From positions 257,001-321,000 of the forward strand of contig NW_026970824.1 in NCBI RefSeq assembly GCF_963678635.1: 64,000 nucleotides of DNA, written 5' to 3'. The stretch comes from Symsagittifera roscoffensis (Eukaryota; Xenacoelomorpha; Acoela; Convolutidae). Below the pieces are notes generated by a model. That model did not search any database. It saw nothing but the letters and a program-made list of their open reading frames with translations, and was not told the origin of the DNA. Of this stretch, positions 1-9,549 are shown in pieces (within the stretch, counting starts at the first letter, position 1; every line of letters starts with the position of its first letter). Made by a program: the position numbers and the translations under genes.

Positions 1-555
1 TTCCCACATCGCTACTAGACTGGTTTTCAAGGGACCGTCCCAAGAACCACAATCAAACCTCACTTGCCCCTTTAGCTCGGGAATCGAGGGTCTGACCTCT
101 CGTTCTTCCAAGATAATTCCCAGCTTGGGTTGTTCCACCATCAGCATTCCAGTTTCTTTAATCCGTTCAACTCAGAAATCGAGCACTATGATTTGCTCAA
201 AGTCGAAGTACGTTTCCCTGGCTTCTTCATTCACGAAGGGATTATACGCCATCCCCGGTATGCCAGACACATATTGGAACGACTTCAGTTTCCCCAGTGT
301 TGCAAAGTATTTTTGTCCCCTGACTGCTTCAATCAACTCCCGGTTCACTTTCAATTCTTTGTTGGAATACCTTCTCACTTCTTTCAACTTGCGGTAGTTC
401 TCCATGCCATTCGAATCCCTATTTGGTACAGTCAATGGCAGATCCTGATATAGTTCCAGTAGTGCCCCAAGTAAGTTTCTTTCGCAATCAACTCCCTTTT
501 GCCGAATGATCTTTATGCATTCTACCAAGACAGGAGTGGGGATACGATCCACCAC
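1..555 (-). pseudogene. C-terminal module of SGNH-type polyprotein (edge-truncated)
   Basis: A frame of 127 codons (555-172) ends at an in-frame TGA (174-172). The same frame stays open beyond that stop to the window edge, reading VERIKETGMLMVEQPKLG and onward, so the stop interrupts a longer protein. No known domain is recognised. The second polyprotein copy has matching stretches: the ...RRYSNKELKVNREL part resembles a frame near 35,480-35,520, and the stretch with CGSWDGPLKTSLVAMWE resembles 35,110-34,990 (CPYHCLAQTVWYREN). It is joined by a frameshift to the preceding module near 540. It is inferred to be the distal part of the long frame that starts at 6,938. Function is unknown. Confidence 0.5.
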
Positions 556-1610
556 GAACCTGACAAAGCAAAGGAATCCTTACGCTTAGCCCATGCTATC
601 GCAGAATCGTCTTTTGAAATCAATGCTCGCAGAGCTTCCATCAACTCTAGCTCCCGTGATTTCGAATCATTACTGGCTTCATATTCCGCCTTCTTGATGC
701 CCATCAAGCACCAAGCCAACCGTACTTGCAGATCAGTTCTCGTTCACGGATGAGCCAGGTACGCTGCCACCGTCGCAGGTGCATGCATCGTCTCATCGAA
801 GTATCTCTGGAGGGCCGCCCTCCAAGAAATTTCTAGCAGTTTTTCCAATCCAATTTCGTTCGCTTCCGAGGACATTACCGTGCCGTATTCTTTCCGATTT
901 AAGTTAGAATTCTCCATAAGCCCTTTCAGATTTTCCTGCATGGCTCGCTTCTCACTCCAAGCCATTAGATGCCCTCTCGCGGAGTTCCTCGCTTTCAACA
1001 TCTCCACATAACCCCCTGCTAGATCTCCCATGTGGACCGATTCCGGCACAGTAATTCGACTGTACTCGACCACGTCGAGTTGTCCTTCCAGTTTCAACTT
1101 AGCCATGTTGGTTCGCGAGGGTCTGTAATCCTCAAGTCCTCCAGATCCACATTGACTGATGATCTCCATCTCTAACTTAGTGTCTGCCAGGGTTCGTGCA
1201 GTCTTCTTCGACCTCGTGGCTGTTATGGTCAGACCTGCCAAGAGCATAGGGGGTATCAGGTTTTCTTTTTCTCCCCCGAATGGTGTCGCACCATCTCCTT
1301 GCCCGCTCTCGCCTGAACGACCCCCACCAATCAGAGAGGCCACCACTGTGTTGGCTTTTGACTTCACCACCCTCTGATTCACGGCTCGACTCCCTGTTTT
1401 TCCTTTCAATCGCTTAAGCCCTTTTTTGGCTCGTCTAACAGGTAATTTCTTTGTGACCTGCTGTTCATCGGCACTGTCTTCTGTAACTGACTCGGTCAGA
1501 ACATCCGACTCCATGGAGTTCACTATTTTTTCCAGGACCTCACGCATGATGGGTTGGTTCAATCCCACCTTCATTATGGACTGCGTCCATATCGTCGTAT
1601 CACGTCCCAT
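522..1610 (-). pseudogene. Unrecognised module of SGNH-type polyprotein
   Basis: A 288-codon frame (1610-744) ends in TGA, and the same frame continues without a break to 522 (65 more codons, beginning LAWCLMGIKKAEYEAS). The N-terminal part is followed by a basic Lys/Arg-rich stretch (VRRAKKGLKRLKGK). The C-terminal part includes GLEKLLEISWRAALQRYF. The copy at 36,082-35,627 has an uninterrupted counterpart across the stop (WEKLLPEYFEDAMRAPSS... then ARQLLFSWRSAG), which shows that the TGA lies inside an originally continuous domain. No catalytic motif is recognised. The basic segment might bind nucleic acid, but this is only an inference from composition. Confidence 0.5.
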
Positions 1611-1711
1611 GACCTTTCCATGAAGTTCACTCGGCTCCAGGTTGCCCCTGTCTTGCCTTCTAATTCACTTTGATATCTCTCCCATTCCTCTTCCGGTAGC
1701 GTACTCGTTGA

Positions 1712-2890
1712 TTATTCGATTTTTCTCCTCCTCGGTGACTCATGGAGCAATCTTTGCGGATCCCTGCTTCGGCACTCTCTAGTCTGGCTTATTGGGTCCA
1801 TCGGGGATAAATCGGCCGACGCCTCCTTTGTAGGGGACATGAAAGACGATGGTGTCATTAGGAATAGACTCCCATCGACTTCCCCATCGTCGTCTTCACT
1901 GAGCCGGTATTCTAGCAATTCCCTCTCCAACGCTCCTAGATCCGTCTCACCCGGTTTTCCCGTCTTTCCCCCCGATGTCGTTATCGTTATCGTCCTGATC
2001 CATCAATTCATCGTCATCTGCATCAGGTTTCGGCTTGGGTCCCGAAGGGCCTTTCGTGTGTCTATGCCCGAATCCGGCCGAGCCGGTACGGTCATGTCTC
2101 CTGCGTGATAAAACAATTCATCGTTCACCAGGAATTCTACGGACTCCTTGCCATGTGTTGCTAGGTCCTCTATCGTTATATATGAGCCTCCTCTGCTCTC
2201 CCTTGCCACTTCCAGCATCACTACTTTCACTTCTCCTGACCACTTCAGTCTTGATAAGTCATCTGTGGGAGAATACACTTCGTTCCACGTTTCAGCCGAG
2301 ACCTCTGGTCTCCTGGAAGGTAGTGCCTTGATCTTTTTCCTACTCCAAGCATCAGGAAATGAGAAGTCAAACGTGTGCACGGCTGTAACATTCCAGCTGA
2401 TGAAGCGCGGCTCCATCCCTTTACTCCACTTCAACTTTCTCTTCTCTGCGTCACGAGCTGCTCCGATGCGAGGGGCAATGACAGAAGATGTGACTCCCAA
2501 CAACATCATCCTTATCGGTGGATATCGAGGGCATTGGTCCGGCAGCGGCCTGGACCCAGGAAGCCACGCTTGCTGATTCTCTTTCGCGTGTGCGTAGGCT
2601 TCTGGCAAGTGTGGTACTCTCATAGCTGCTCCTGTATCCTTTACCACTGGTCTCAAATTCCAAAGCTTCGGGTTAAACTGGATGTGGGAAAGGCCCTCAC
2701 GGCCCATTCGGCACTTGAAGTGGTTGTTGAAATCCACCAACACCCAACCTGGCTCTGCTTTTCTTCCAAACAGCCTATCTTCGCTGGCCAGCCCTCTCAG
2801 CTCCCTCTGCTCTACCCAATTCAGCACGGAACAATCCACGACTGAGACCAGGTTGACATACAACATATACAGATCCGCCGCCATATACAT
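1712..2890 (-). pseudogene. Unrecognised module of SGNH-type polyprotein, with acidic linker
   Basis: A 295-codon frame (2890-2003) is followed in the same frame, after TGA, by a 72-codon frame (1930-1712). An alternative frame around 2,040-1,950 is strongly acidic (DADDDELMDQDDNDND), so a frameshift near 2,050 is likely and the acidic reading is probably the original linker. Conserved stretches such as VLNWVEQRELRGL and FNPKLWNLRPVVKDTGAAMRV have clear counterparts at 38,200-37,800 (ALNWCRQEDLRARV; YPEFWNLNPVARDAMKVLRI). Shared residues across two diverged copies argue for past protein-level selection. No family is recognised. Confidence 0.5.
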
Positions 2891-3689
2891 GCATCCGTCG
2901 CCACCTTATCTTCTCCCGTGACGCTTCTGTTCTGTTGTAAGAGGTATTGAAGCAGGAGAGTCCTCCAGTCTTTCTTCTTCCTGAGCGAGGCGGTCTCCAA
3001 CTGCGCGTTGAACTCACGACTTGTTCCCTGGAGTTGTTCAGGGTAACGCACCAGCACAAGCAAGTCACCCAGTCGACCGTAGTTCATGGCAATCAGAGTC
3101 AGGAGTCCATCCAATCTCAAATCTGCCAACGCTTGGGTGAAGAGGTTCGCCGGTCCCTTCACGAAATTTTCATGACCAAATGTCACATATAAGGCTAGTA
3201 CCAGGCCAATCGACAACTTCCTGATGTCCTTGACGAAACTCGCGATCAGGTTCCGAGATGCCCTCGGATAGCACGTCGACAGGAAGGATGGTGTCCATCC
3301 CACTCCCATTCCACCCAAGGTGCCATCCGATCGTTCATACTGTGCCTTCGTGGCCAGCACGACAGCACGTCAGCTTGGAACTTGTCCAGTGACATCGTGT
3401 TTACGTCCTGCATCAATTTTAACATCATACTCCCAGCTAACTCCCGGGCATCAAATAGGTTCTTCAGATACACGTGTATCTCTTTGATCACTGCCGGCGC
3501 ATACTCGAACGCGTCCTCACCCAAGGTGCACAGCCTTGGTGACAAGTACAACCATACGTTGTTGTGCGGCTTCGTGCGCAAAGCCATTGCCATGAGATCT
3601 TCTTCCGCTGACGTCATGTTTTTCCTGACCATCCTTCCCTGCTCATTCTCTGCATGATCCATTTGTCTGAACCAGAGATCATCAGCCAC
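2821..3689 (-). pseudogene. Hydrophobic helical module of SGNH-type polyprotein
   Basis: Two overlapping frames (3689-3246 and 3360-2821) form one module split by a frameshift near 3,300. Upstream the frame is open to about 3,720 and overlaps the end of the preceding 434-codon frame. The C-terminal half is rich in Leu and hydrophobic residues (LSIGLVLALYVTFGHENF; LDGLLTLIAMNYGRLGDLLVL). A similar hydrophobic segment occurs in the second copy (38,687-38,313: INLMLVLYLVYPRYLF; IDGYLTLVLVTHGDLTAF). This could be a helical bundle or a membrane-associated segment; the charged residues inside it make a plain transmembrane helix uncertain. A second frameshift near 2,870 leads into the next module. 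Confidence 0.45.
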
Positions 3690-3715
3690 CTGTTGAACTA
3701 ACAGATGATCGTCAT

Positions 3716-5020
3716 CTACCCTGGTCTTAACTTCAGCAATCTGGCAAAGTTGGACAGCTCCAACCCCAGAACCTCATCCAGCACCAACCGAGTTGTGCTG
3801 CAATCTTTGAGTTCCTGTATGGCCTTGGAAATGTCAGCCCAAACTGCCGGAAGCTCAGATTGGGATGGGTAATATTTGTCTGGGTCTACCGTTCTGTTCG
3901 GGGCAGGAATTATCACGTTGAACCGTCCTTCTGCTATCGTTGTGACCATCGTGTACACAAACTGAAGGGGTTCTGGCAATGCGGCGTACTCTGGTGACAA
4001 CACAAAAACCACCTTCACTACATTTTGGGTGAAACTTTGTTTTGCTGTTGTTCCTACCTCAGCCATCGCCGAGAGCAATGTCATTATCGCCTCCCCTATG
4101 ACCTCATTGCTCGGGATCGGCCCATCCGTCAGACGTGTCAACAAGCCTCTGCTTTGCAGATGATCATTTGAGCCTGCAACCAGTATCACCTGCGGCTCCA
4201 TGCTGACCACCCTTCGTACACTTATCATCATGCCTATTGCCTGTCCCCAGTCCAATTTGGGCGCCGTCAAGAAAATCACGTCGGGCCAAAAGAGAGAACG
4301 GGGCGTGTAGAGATAATCGGAACCGGCCACAATCAGATACTTGGCAGCTTTCATATCTAAGGGATCATAAGCTGCAAACAGGCCGTCGCCTATTTGGGCC
4401 TTCAGTTTCCCATATCTCTTGTCATCTCCATCCACCGTGGTTGTTCGGGGGTAGTCCCTCGAATACTCGCCAGGCGTCTGACCTGGTGGTTTAGCAAACT
4501 GCCTGTACATCTTGTGATGCTTGTTATTGGGCTTGTTATCTGCCTGAAATTTGCCCTTGCGAGCAGGTGGTGTCCTTTCCCGGTTTCTCTGTCGGACGTC
4601 CGTAAGCGACCGGGTATTCAAAGGTCCAAAGGTATTGTCCTGAGGCAATCCATTCAAGTCTGCGTGCCGGAGCGCAGTCGTGGAGCTGAATTGCTCCTGC
4701 TCTGCTAGCCACCAATCCACGCCCGGTATCCGATATAGTCGCGACACTGTGGGACTTTCTCCGCCGATCATTCTGATTGCGTCCTCCCGACACGTCAAGG
4801 TACTCATGTTCAACTTCGTTGACATGTCCGTCTTGTAGTGTCCCCAATGACTAGGGTCTGATTGGTTCCAAAGCAGCCCGCTGCCTGGTTCGACTCCCTC
4901 CGCTGACACGGCGCTCGCAGACGGTCCTGCTACTGAAGCAGGGTTTGCCGTGGCAGGTGGATCATTCCTCCTAGACACGGTCTGGGAGTTATTTCTGTTC
5001 TGATCCAAGTCGGCTTTCAA
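3716..5020 (-). CDS. Polyprotein segment with a degenerate SGNH-like domain
   Basis: A 434-codon frame. The N-terminal third is polar and basic (PPARKGKFQADNKPNNKHHK). From about residue 226 it resembles an SGNH hydrolase: a block-I-like LIVAGSDYL, a block-II-like stretch before GQAIGMM, and a block-III-like VILVAGSNDHL with Asn at about residue 285. About 51 residues separate the block-I Ser from this Asn, close to the 49 in the intact domain encoded just upstream. At the position of the DGIHF block the sequence is DPDKYY (about 379-384), so the catalytic His is a Lys. The expected GDS is also changed. I infer a tandem, catalytically dead SGNH domain. The frame ends in TAG with the next module overlapping in another frame. 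Counterparts lie at 39,800-38,985. Confidence 0.55.
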   Translation of the reverse strand: MKADLDQNRNNSQTVSRRNDPPATANPASVAGPSASAVSAEGVEPGSGLLWNQSDPSHWGHYKTDMSTKLNMSTLTCREDAIRMIGGESPTVSRLYRIPGVDWWLAEQEQFSSTTALRHADLNGLPQDNTFGPLNTRSLTDVRQRNRERTPPARKGKFQADNKPNNKHHKMYRQFAKPPGQTPGEYSRDYPRTTTVDGDDKRYGKLKAQIGDGLFAAYDPLDMKAAKYLIVAGSDYLYTPRSLFWPDVIFLTAPKLDWGQAIGMMISVRRVVSMEPQVILVAGSNDHLQSRGLLTRLTDGPIPSNEVIGEAIMTLLSAMAEVGTTAKQSFTQNVVKVVFVLSPEYAALPEPLQFVYTMVTTIAEGRFNVIIPAPNRTVDPDKYYPSQSELPAVWADISKAIQELKDCSTTRLVLDEVLGLELSNFARLLKLRPG

Positions 5021-5231
5021 GCGGTTGTGTTCTGGGAGGAGGAGCAGTCCCTAGCCTCTCTCTTACGTTTGAGCTCGGAGCAACGGGTGCGGCTGCAGCC
5101 GTCTCCAATGCCAAGTGCCCTAGACGGTTGACGAGGGATTCCGGCACGCTTGCCCTTATTCTACTTCCTCCGGTCGAGCTGGTCCGAGCCAGAGAACTGG
5201 TCGCCCTCGACTCCTGCTCCACTTCCCTCAA
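4989..5231 (-). CDS. Pro/Arg/Ala-rich linker after SGNH domain
   Basis: An 80-codon frame lying three codons beyond the TAG (5240-5238) that ends the SGNH frame, and in the same phase as it. It is therefore probably a continuation of that protein behind a single stop. It is rich in Ser, Arg, Pro and Ala, with no domain, as expected for a disordered linker. Its end overlaps the start of the 434-codon frame in a different phase, so joining the two requires a frameshift between about 5,020 and 4,989. No function is proposed. Confidence 0.4.
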   Translation of the reverse strand: MREVEQESRATSSLARTSSTGGSRIRASVPESLVNRLGHLALETAAAAPVAPSSNVRERLGTAPPPRTQPLESRLGSEQK

Positions 5232-5237
5232 CTGCGT

Positions 5238-6938
5238 CTAAAATACATCATTGATCCAGTGTCTCCCTCGTTGGGTGTTGAAATGTATTCCATCTCTGGT
5301 GAGCGCGATGTGATCAATCATGCGCAGCATGTTTTCGAGATCCAGAAGTCGCAACTCGCCAGGGTTGTTTCTCACCAGGCTGCGGATCATTTCGTTCCAC
5401 TGTGTCACGTTGCCATTCATGAAATCTGCCACTATGGTGCTCACCAGCGGGTTTTGTGGTATCGTGCACAGCACCACAAGCCTGGGCCTATACTTCTCCT
5501 TTAGTTCGTTCAAGAGGCATACCAATTGAGGCTCCCACTTGGTCTCCGGAGTCACTGGGGCTCTCGACACGTCGTTGGTTCCCAGCATTATTACCAGTGT
5601 CTCCAGGTGATCTTCGCTCTGGAATTCCATCATCTTGATGACCTGAGCCACTGAGGCTCCTCCAAAGGACAGAGTGGTAGTCTGACCATAGACGAAGATC
5701 TCATTCAGATCTCTCACCAAACTGTCTCCAATGATCAAGTGGCGACTCCCTGGGGGAATTACCTGGTCGCTCGTAGCGGGGTTCCAGCTCATGTCATTCA
5801 GGCAGGCTCGAGGATGCTCCGCGGCCACTTGCGTGAACTGGTGACGTGCCATCAGATTCTTCCTAATGTCTACCACGCGGGACTTCTGAAAGGTTCCACC
5901 ATGCGCATACCTCGAGGACGCTACCGTGCGGGGTGCTCGTTCCGAGCTATTGGATGAATGATCACGACGTTGAGAAGGAACGATCCTAACCAATGTCCGC
6001 TCAGTGGTTCTGTTGATCTCATCCATTGTTGCTCTGGCCACTTGGTTGAATGATTCTTGGAACTGAGGAGCGAGATAGTTGTCAGAAGGGTCTGGTATCG
6101 TGTTCCTTTGACTGGAAGCAGAAGATCGTGCCTGCTGAGGAGCCTCGGGCCCTCTCGATGCTCGTAAATCCAGAGCCTCGGTCCCTCTCGATGCATACAG
6201 CTCCTGTACTGTTGTCCCGGGGCGTGTGTCGCTGGATCCCTCCGAGGATTTCATGGTCGCCAGAACTTCCTGTGACACTTGGTTCACCTTTGCCATATAC
6301 AGCTCCTTCAGGTGCTTTATTTCATTATCCGTGTAGGCCACCTGCAGATCTTCATATTTCTTCTTCCATTCGTCTCTCTCTCGGGCTATCGCCCTATACT
6401 CCTGAAGTTTGGCACACAGCTCGCTCTGATCTCTCTCCTTCTTCTCCAGCGTCTCAATTGTCTCCGACGTCTGGATCTCTATCTCACTTACCCTCACTCT
6501 CTTCGGAGGAGGAGCAGCTGTTGGAGAGTCGACCGAATGAGACGGGCCTGGCCCATCACGTTGTCTCTTCGCTCCGATGAGTGGCTGCGCAGGTTGGACG
6601 GGTAAGGGCATCTCACCTAGACGGTGGTCCCTCCGTTCACCTAGTCCTGGCTCACGAGCCAAGTCGTGGCCAGACATTTCTCCACGCCGCCATCTCATTA
6701 GTCGGTTTCGACCTCTCTCGGCGGTCCCGGATTCACCGAAGGCCAACATCAACACGACTTCTGTAGGGCGATTCCCTCGACCCTATCGTCCTAGTGCATT
6801 GAGGAGCGCGACCACAAACATTGCCAGCCCCGGGTCTTCTCGTGTAAAATCAAAATCGATCAGCCGCTGATAGATCTCGTCTAGAGTCGCTCCTAGACTC
6901 GCTGAGGGGAACTCCATGAGTTCGTTCGTGTCACCCAT
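5238..6938 (-). CDS. SGNH/GDSL-type hydrolase protein (in-frame TAG at codon 52)
   Basis: The ATG at 6938 opens 51 codons ending in TAG (6785-6783). The same frame continues for 505 listed codons from 6755 to TAG at 5240-5238. Numbering from 6755: a coiled-coil region around residues 85-170 (EKKERDQSELCAKLQEYRAI), a Ser-rich linker, then an SGNH hydrolase domain. That domain has GDSL with nucleophile Ser345, a block-II glycine pair at about 365-366 (SFGGAS), block III LGTND with Asn394, and block V DGIHF with Asp488 and His491. All catalytic positions of the superfamily are present. SGNH enzymes are esterases, lipases or acetyl-hydrolases; the substrate here is unknown. Esterase domains of this kind are known in ORF1 of CR1-type LINEs. 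The frame follows a gag-pol-macro ORF unit on the same strand. Residues across the TAG match the copy at 42,223-41,906, so the stop lies inside the protein. Confidence 0.7.
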
Positions 6939-7029
6939 TTTTTATCGTGTTGATTCTTGTTGTCGTGTAGTTTCTACCTGTCTCGTTTGATTCAATGAAT
7001 TCAATAAACAATTTCTGATCAATCAAGAT

Positions 7030-7441
7030 CTAAAAAACAATTCGCGACTTAAAACCATCATTTTTGTTTTAAACATCATTCAACTCTTTAATACTCTTTA
7101 TTGAAATTCTCTTCTCAATTCTGATTTAAAAACTTAGCACCAGGGTGGATCGTCCACCTGTATCTGCGTCAGGGTAGCACAAATGAGCGCTGTCACCTTG
7201 ATGACCTGGAGTACTCCAGGTCCTTTATGACACAAAACATAAAACATATCATAACAATAACATAACACATAAACATCACAAATCTACACTATCACCTACA
7301 AACATGAAACTTAATCCTAATCTCAAACTTAATCCTAAACTCTATCAAGTTAACTTAATAGAAACCACTTACCGCTGAATGCATTTCCTAGCATATACTC
7401 AGATAGTATTTTTTATGTAAGATAACCTCTATGTCAGTTTC
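7030..7441 (-). other. Spacer with possible intron between macro ORF and SGNH ORF
   Basis: There is no long frame here. On the minus strand a good donor-like CAGCG|GTAAGTGG lies at 7373/7372, and an acceptor-like TTGTTTTTTAG|ATC ends at 7030, giving a possible intron of 343 nt. The SGNH ATG lies 91 nt downstream of the acceptor. The spacer includes a perfect 20-bp palindrome (7203-7222) and an imperfect GGTGGA/TCCACC hairpin near 7,150. These are consensus-like motifs only, with no evidence of use. Confidence 0.3.
7203..7222. repeat. Perfect 20-bp palindrome
   Basis: The sequence gacctggagtactccaggtc equals its own reverse complement. It sits in the non-coding spacer between the macro-like ORF and the SGNH frame and could form a hairpin in RNA or a dimer-binding site. 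Confidence 0.8.
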
Positions 7442-7949
7442 TTAAAATATCACATGTACAAGGGCGTACAACTCTCTCGGATGTAGCTTTCCTCTATTAG
7501 GATCATAAACTGGTAACGAGAGAGAGGCCACACCTCTCTCAACCAGGAAATCCCTAAGTCGAGTCAAGCCAATACCAAGCTCTCTGGATTTATGTGCTGC
7601 CTATCAGTAGCCTTCGTAACCAAGAAACACAAATATTTCCCTGGTATCTGTGATGCGACAGGGGGCAACGCTATCATTCCTCCTACACCAGGCCTCTGTT
7701 TCCATAAAAACTCGATATTCTTGTACTCTCTTTTAAAGTCAGCTGCTAGTGCTGTTTTGAAGCTTACATCCGCGGTTATCGCTATAGCACATGTACGTTC
7801 CGTAAGTATGAAATCGCTGTCCGTTATAACGATGTTGCTTGAATAATGGTTCGTAGGTCAAAATAAGATTCAAAAATTTGTCCGAAAGGTGGTTTTTTAG
7901 CATTCTCGCCCTCTGTCTCTAGTTCTCCGGTTTCTCTTGCCGATGTCAT
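7442..7949 (-). pseudogene. Macro-domain-like ORF3 overlapping the pol stop (two frameshifts)
   Basis: The ATG (7949-7947) overlaps the pol TGA as ATGA. Segment a (7949-7824) gives about 41 residues (MTSARETGELETEGENAKK...). A one-base shift leads to segment b (7830-7564, 88 codons), and a second shift near 7,566 leads to segment c (7567-7442, 41 codons, TAA). Segments b and c together look like the TARG1 (OARD1)/Poa1 branch of macro domains. Features include AIAITAD, then LAADFKREYKN, a central KYLCFLVTKATD strand with the Lys that follows LVT, LRDFLVERGVASLSLPVYDP, and a terminal ELYALVHVIF. Macro domains bind or hydrolyse ADP-ribose. Here the glycine-rich ligand loops look poor and the Asp expected in the last loop is not evident, so activity is doubtful. 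The spacing to pol suggests reinitiation-coupled translation. Confidence 0.55.
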
Positions 7950-8296
7950 CTTTTTTTAATCAGATTTTCGGTGTGGGTGAGTCCTACCCCCACTCCCCGG
8001 ACAAAAATATCCATCGACGTCCCCGTCGATCGCCCAAATTCTAGGAGATCGAGGTTGGATTGTGGAACACGAAGAGGACCATCTGGTACGACCCAGTTGG
8101 ACTCGGTATTGTCATGACTGATGTATTTGATGCCGTCTTTATCGACCTCCTGAGTCACCAGGATCGTCTTTTTTGGATCTGTCGGCAGATCATGGAGCCA
8201 TTCGAGCACGGGCAACTTCGTTGGTTCTTGCTCATGAGTTCTTGTTCCGATTCTGGTTTGAACTCCACTTCCGATTCTGATCGATCGTTCATCCAA
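7946..8296 (-). pseudogene. Pol C-terminal tail (frame-shifted from integrase)
   Basis: This frame overlaps the end of the long integrase frame and continues it after a shift near 8,230-8,200. The useful part begins at about EPTKLPVLEWLHDLPTDPKK and ends at TGA 7948-7946. Near its end the DNA reads GTCCGGGGAGTGGGGG on the minus strand (coding VRGVGV), a purine-rich run resembling a polypurine tract. The same core precedes the 3' LTR of the element at 32,941-45,093. The tail has no recognised domain. Confidence 0.6.
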
Positions 8297-9549
8297 TCCT
8301 GATCCATATCATTCACCAAGTCGATTTCCTCTAGTACCGCCACTTCGTTCAGTCCCACTAGCGAGTCCATGACATCACTTACAACTATCCTGTCTACAAC
8401 GAAATCCTCGCCATACGGATTGTATTTCTTCTTGTTTTTTCCTCTCTTGCTCTGGCGTGTTTCCATGGTGAGAGGAAAGTCAGGCTGTATTCCTTTGTCA
8501 ATTTCAATTTGTTCCGGGCAGTCCCCGTCTTCCTCGGCATAAGAAAGAGTTTCATCGTCCACCTCTACTCGCTCGGTCAACTCCAGATCCAGTGGTAGGT
8601 CGCAATCGTCCACCACCTCATTCCCGTCGTTTTTGTCGCGAGTACCTCTTTCATTCACTTCACAAACAGGATCCACCATCAAATGGTCTCCCTCTTGCAT
8701 GTCCGATTGAATGCACCAGTCCTCTGACGAGGCATTGTGTGGTTTGATTTTTTCGTAATGAGCTGCTCTTCCAGTGCTCAGTCGATAAATACGACCTCCT
8801 TGGTGCACCTCTGTTATCTGAAATGGACCACGCCATTTCTTTAACAAATTCTTGGTTCCTTTTGGTGGAACCATTTCCTGGAACACCCAGACGTAGTCGC
8901 CAACTGAGTAGGCTTTCGCATCGGCTGTCCTTTTATCAAACCTCCTTTTTTGTCTAATTTGCACCTGTTGCGTGTTCCTCCTGCATAAGTCATTGAGGTC
9001 CTGTTGTCTTCTAATAACATCCCGCACGTACGTTTGCGGTGCTGTCCTCTTCCCTTCATATTCAGGGTAGAAAAACGTCAACGGGAGCGCTTTTTCGTGA
9101 CCCGTTAGCATCATGTGAGGACTTATTCCCGTGGTGGAATGATCCGTGCTGTTGTAAGCACCCATCACTTGTGGCAAGTGCTTGTCCCAGTCATCCATAT
9201 AGCGTGAGCAATAGACTCTCAACATGGATACCAGTGTGCGATTCTGCCTCTCGACCAGGCCATTCGTTTGCGGTTGATAAGTGGTCGAGTGGGCCTGCGC
9301 TACCTGCGACCTTTTCATTAACTCTTTCGTGAGATCACCTACGAATGCAGTGCCATTGTCCGATTGAAACGTGATGGGGCAGCCATGCCTCGCTATCCAC
9401 ACATTTATCAAATGATCGCACGTTTCTTTCGCCGATGCTGTCATGCAGGGTGCTGCCTCCGCATACTTCGTAAAATGGTCGATCATTACCAGCACCCGAT
9501 TATAGCCCGTTGCTGTCATGCAGATTTTCTGATGATCAATTTGCACCAC
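8155..9549 (-). CDS. pol: Integrase core and GPY/F C-terminal domain (Ty3/gypsy pol)
   Basis: A 464-codon frame. The DDE core is complete: first Asp in VQIDHQKIC, second in FQSDNGTAFVG, and Glu in TNGLVERQNRTL. The C-terminal GPY/F module is seen as KKWRGPFQITEVHQGGRIYRL...HYEKIKPHN. Integrase joins element cDNA ends to chromosomal DNA. It is followed by an acidic tail (DETLSYAEEDGDCPEQIE). The upstream zinc-binding part is in another frame; the switch lies in a run of Cs near 9,592. The end is out of frame after about SKNQRSC. This order (RT, RNase H, integrase) and the GPY/F module place the element in the Ty3/gypsy group. Confidence 0.9.
   Translation of the reverse strand: MVQIDHQKICMTATGYNRVLVMIDHFTKYAEAAPCMTASAKETCDHLINVWIARHGCPITFQSDNGTAFVGDLTKELMKRSQVAQAHSTTYQPQTNGLVERQNRTLVSMLRVYCSRYMDDWDKHLPQVMGAYNSTDHSTTGISPHMMLTGHEKALPLTFFYPEYEGKRTAPQTYVRDVIRRQQDLNDLCRRNTQQVQIRQKRRFDKRTADAKAYSVGDYVWVFQEMVPPKGTKNLLKKWRGPFQITEVHQGGRIYRLSTGRAAHYEKIKPHNASSEDWCIQSDMQEGDHLMVDPVCEVNERGTRDKNDGNEVVDDCDLPLDLELTERVEVDDETLSYAEEDGDCPEQIEIDKGIQPDFPLTMETRQSKRGKNKKKYNPYGEDFVVDRIVVSDVMDSLVGLNEVAVLEEIDLVNDMDQDWMNDRSESEVEFKPESEQELMSKNQRSCPCSNGSMICRQIQKRRSW

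Noticed and set aside
7592..7846. Plus-strand 84-codon ORF
   Set aside because: Antisense shadow of the macro-like ORF on the minus strand.
6940..7990. 3' LTR of the gag-pol element directly after pol
   Set aside because: No similarity to 19,922-20,816 or to any DNA upstream of gag, and the first 500 bp encode the macro-like ORF.
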